15,535 nt of DNA from Rhodospirillaceae bacterium (GTDB lineage Bacteria; Pseudomonadota; Alphaproteobacteria; Dongiales; Dongiaceae). The notes beneath the pieces are model-generated. The model made no database searches and was not told the DNA's origin. It was given only the letters and a program-made list of their open reading frames with translations. Shown here piece by piece: positions 13,209 through 15,535 of the stretch. Made by a program: the position numbers and the translations under genes. The stretch is from contig JAEUKU010000045.1 of the NCBI GenBank assembly GCA_016794075.1, positions 1-15,535 of the forward strand, written 5' to 3'. Position 1 is the first letter of the stretch. Every line of letters starts with the position of its first letter.

Positions 13209-14702
13209 ATGGCGTATCTGCTGGGCATCGATGGCGGCACGGAGAGCATCCGGGCCATCGTGTTTGATCCTGCGGGGCGGCCGAAGGGATCGAAGGCGGC
13301 GCCCTACAAGACAGAGTTCCCGAAACCGGGCTGGGCCGAGCAGAACCCCGAGGATTGGTGGCGCTGCCTGGGCGAGGCCGTGCGCGGCGCGTTGCAGGCG
13401 GCCGGCATTGCCGGCGACCAGGTTGCGGCGCTGGCCGTCGACACGACCTGCTGCTCGGTGGTCGCACTCGATGACGCCGGCGCGCCGCTGCGCCCGGCGA
13501 TGATCTGGATGGATGTGCGCTCCGCCGAGGAGGCAGCCCTGGTGGCGGCCAGCGGCGACCCGGCATTGCGCGTCAATGGCGGCGGCTCCGGCCCGGTCTC
13601 GGCCGAGTGGATGATCCCCAAGTCGCTATGGATGAAGCGGCACCAGCCTGAGCTCTTCGCCCCCGCCGCGAAGATCGGCGAATACCAGGATTACATGAAT
13701 CTGCGCCTGACCGGGCGCTGGGTCGCCTCGCTCGACAACATGGCGGTGCGCTGGCACTACCAGAGCCAGCATGGCGGCCGGCCGACCTCGCTGCTGCAGA
13801 AGCTCGGCATCCCCGAGCTCGCCGGGAAATGGCCGCAGGACATCGTGCGCCCCGGCGACGTGATCGACGGCCTGACGGCTGAGGCCGCGGCGCATCTGAA
13901 CCTGAAAGCGGGAACGCCCGTCGTGCAAGGCGGCGCCGATGCCTTCATCGGCGTGATCGGCCTCGGCGTCACCGAGCCGGGCGAGATGGCGCTGATCACC
14001 GGGTCGTCGCATCTGCATCTCGGCGTCGCCGCGCAGCCGGTCCACGCGCCCGGTATCTGGGGCACCTATATGGACGCGGTCTATCCCGGCAAGCCGATCA
14101 TCGAGGGCGGTCAGACCTCGACCGGCTCGGTCATCGCCTGGTTCAAGCGCCATTTCGCCGAAGCCACGAGCTTCGACACGCTGAACGAGCTCGCCGCGAA
14201 GATCGAGCCGGGCTGCGAGGGCCTGCTGGTGCTGGACCACTTCCAGGGCAATCGCACGCCCTATACCGACGCCTTGTCGCGCGGCGCCGTCACCGGGCTG
14301 ACGCTGAAGCACACGCCGGCACACGTCTATCGCGCGATCATCGAGGGCATCTGCCTCGGCACCAAGCTGATCGTCGAGAATTTCGGCAACGCCTTCGAAG
14401 CCAGGCGCATCGTCGTCGCCGGTGGCGCCGTCAACTCGCCGCTCTGGCTGCAGATCCACGCCGACACCATCGGCGCGCCGCTCGAACTGACCGAGGTGCC
14501 GGATGCGCCGGCGTTGGGCTGCGCCATCCTCGCCGCCCACGGCATCGGCCGCTTCAAGACCATCGAGGAGGGCGCCAGGGCGATGGTGCGCACCACGCGC
14601 GTGATCGAGCCGAACCCGGCCGATGCCAAACGCTATGATGCTTTCTATCCGCAATACCGCGCGCTCTATGCCGCGCTGAAAAAGGTCCGCGAGAGCAAAT
14701 GA
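13209..14702 (+). CDS. FGGY-family carbohydrate kinase (ribulokinase-like)
   Basis: The 497-residue protein has the full FGGY kinase layout. Visible blocks are LLGIDGGTESIRAIVFD (residues 4-20, phosphate-1), AVDTTCCSVVALD (76-88), GEYQDYMNLRLTGRW (157-171), VQGGADAFIGVIGLG (239-253, catalytic base Asp244), LITGSSHLHLG (262-272, phosphate-2) and EGGQTSTGSVIAWFKRHF. A late IVVAGGAVNSPLWLQIHAD adenosine block and ALGCAILAAHG follow. The GIWG...EGGQxSTG pattern resembles ribulokinase and D-ribulokinase/FGGY proteins, so a pentulose or tetrulose is the likely substrate, but it could be another keto-polyol. CAGGGG (13199-13204) precedes the ATG. Its stop overlaps the next start (ATGA at 14699-14702), so it is translationally coupled to the dehydrogenase E1 alpha gene. 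Confidence 0.87.
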   Translation: MAYLLGIDGGTESIRAIVFDPAGRPKGSKAAPYKTEFPKPGWAEQNPEDWWRCLGEAVRGALQAAGIAGDQVAALAVDTTCCSVVALDDAGAPLRPAMIWMDVRSAEEAALVAASGDPALRVNGGGSGPVSAEWMIPKSLWMKRHQPELFAPAAKIGEYQDYMNLRLTGRWVASLDNMAVRWHYQSQHGGRPTSLLQKLGIPELAGKWPQDIVRPGDVIDGLTAEAAAHLNLKAGTPVVQGGADAFIGVIGLGVTEPGEMALITGSSHLHLGVAAQPVHAPGIWGTYMDAVYPGKPIIEGGQTSTGSVIAWFKRHFAEATSFDTLNELAAKIEPGCEGLLVLDHFQGNRTPYTDALSRGAVTGLTLKHTPAHVYRAIIEGICLGTKLIVENFGNAFEARRIVVAGGAVNSPLWLQIHADTIGAPLELTEVPDAPALGCAILAAHGIGRFKTIEEGARAMVRTTRVIEPNPADAKRYDAFYPQYRALYAALKKVRESK

Positions 14703-15535
14703 CAGACAACCAGCTTCTCCTCGCCCTCTACCGCGACATGCGGCGCATCCGCACGCTGGAGGAGCGGGTCAGCGAGATGTTCGTGCGCTCGGAGAGCGCC
14801 GGATCGATGCTGCACCTTTCCATCGGCGAGGAATCCGTCGCCGGCGTGTGCCGCGCCATGGAGGCGAAGGACAGCTTCACTACCCATCACCGTGGCCACG
14901 GCATCTTCGTCGCCCGCGGCGCCGAACCGGCGCGCATGCTGGCGGAGATCGCCGGCAAGGCCAGCGGCTATTGCCGCGGCAAGGGCGGCTCCATGCACAT
15001 CGCCGACATGGGCCTCGGCCATCTCGGCGCCAATGCCATCGTCGGCGGCGGCATCTCGCACGCGGTCGGCGCGGCGCTCGCCTACAAGCGCAAGAAACAG
15101 AAGCGCGTCTCCGTCGCCTTCTACGGCGACGGCGCCATGCAACAGGGCATCCTCTATGAGAGCATGAACCTCGCGGCCTTGTGGTCGCTGCCGGTGCTCT
15201 TCGTCTGCATCAACAACCAGTACGGCATGGGCACGCGGGTCGACCGCGCCACCGCCAACCTCGCCTTCGACGAGCGCGCCCGGGCCTTCGGCCTGGCCGG
15301 CGAGATCGTCGACGGCACCGATATCGAGGCGGTGCACGAGGCGGCCGAGCGCATGCTGGCCAATGCGCGCGACGGCAAGCCGGGCCTGCTGGTGCTCACC
15401 TGCTACCGCTTCTACGGCCATGCGCGCATGGACAAGAGCCCCTATCGCGACAGCGCGGAGGAAGAACTAGGCCGCCAGCGCGACCCGCTGAAATTTGCCC
15501 GCGACAAGCTGATCGCACGCAACGGCGCCACGCCG
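14699..15535 (+). CDS. Thiamine-diphosphate-dependent dehydrogenase E1 component, alpha subunit (3' end outside window)
   Basis: The frame is open for 279 codons to the window edge; family proteins are about 320-360 residues, so the C-terminus is missing. It is the alpha subunit of a 2-oxoacid/acetoin dehydrogenase-type E1, which decarboxylates or cleaves its substrate on thiamine diphosphate and hands an acyl group to an E2. Seen motifs are THHRGHG (62-68), YCRGKGGSMHIAD (91-103), the ThDP/Mg motif GDG (143-145) ending in NN (172-173) with GDGAMQQG at its start, and YRFYGHARMDKSPYR (about 240-254), the phosphorylation-loop region. The start overlaps the kinase stop as ATGA. E1 beta and E2 genes would be expected just to the right. 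Acetoin dehydrogenase-like, pyruvate dehydrogenase-like or another substrate cannot be separated by eye; the kinase partner argues against housekeeping PDH. Confidence 0.9.
   Translation, partial: MTDNQLLLALYRDMRRIRTLEERVSEMFVRSESAGSMLHLSIGEESVAGVCRAMEAKDSFTTHHRGHGIFVARGAEPARMLAEIAGKASGYCRGKGGSMHIADMGLGHLGANAIVGGGISHAVGAALAYKRKKQKRVSVAFYGDGAMQQGILYESMNLAALWSLPVLFVCINNQYGMGTRVDRATANLAFDERARAFGLAGEIVDGTDIEAVHEAAERMLANARDGKPGLLVLTCYRFYGHARMDKSPYRDSAEEELGRQRDPLKFARDKLIARNGATP

Overview
The window looks like part of a GC-rich alphaproteobacterial chromosome, probably Rhodospirillales- or Rhizobiales-like. The evidence is strong G/C preference at third codon positions, tight gene packing, DUF533/DUF1499 proteins, a glyoxylate-type hyi-garR pair, and G-rich palindromic intergenic repeats of the sort common in that class. 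This placement is inferred from style and content; no rRNA or other marker gene is present.

Layout. (1) 1-2092: a glutamine-synthetase-family ligase (minus strand, running off the left edge) divergent from an N-formylglutamate amidohydrolase-family gene; both suggest glutamate/gamma-glutamyl metabolism. (2) 2180-3427: a DUF533/TerB-like protein, convergent with and overlapping a DUF1499 protein. (3) 3467-5701 (minus): a likely operon in the order marR - hydroxypyruvate isomerase - tartronate semialdehyde reductase-type dehydrogenase. A divergent cupin gene (5769-6266) shares its control region, which carries a clear MarR-type palindrome. (4) 6270-7888: a LysR regulator, convergent with the cupin and divergent from a GNAT acetyltransferase, with an AT-rich promoter region and a T-N11-A box over the LysR start. 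(5) 7982-11436: a two-gene unit of a subtilisin-like protease with no signal peptide and a ComEC-like metallo-beta-lactamase-fold protein. (6) 11500-15535: two FGGY carbohydrate kinases separated by a 314-base repeat-bearing intergenic region. The second kinase is translationally coupled to a thiamine-diphosphate-dependent dehydrogenase E1 alpha subunit that runs off the right edge.

How the genes work together. The hyi/garR pair would convert hydroxypyruvate and tartronate semialdehyde to glycerate under a MarR switch. The kinase-E1 alpha pair looks like the start of a catabolic operon for a ketose or keto-polyol-like substrate. The protease/MBL pair fits neither metabolic neighbourhood. It is the best candidate for an undescribed system: both proteins keep complete active-site motifs, both are predicted cytosolic, and they sit as a compact pair. 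A conflict/defence or protein-quality role is inference only.

No CRISPR array, insertion sequence, intact tRNA or rRNA was seen.
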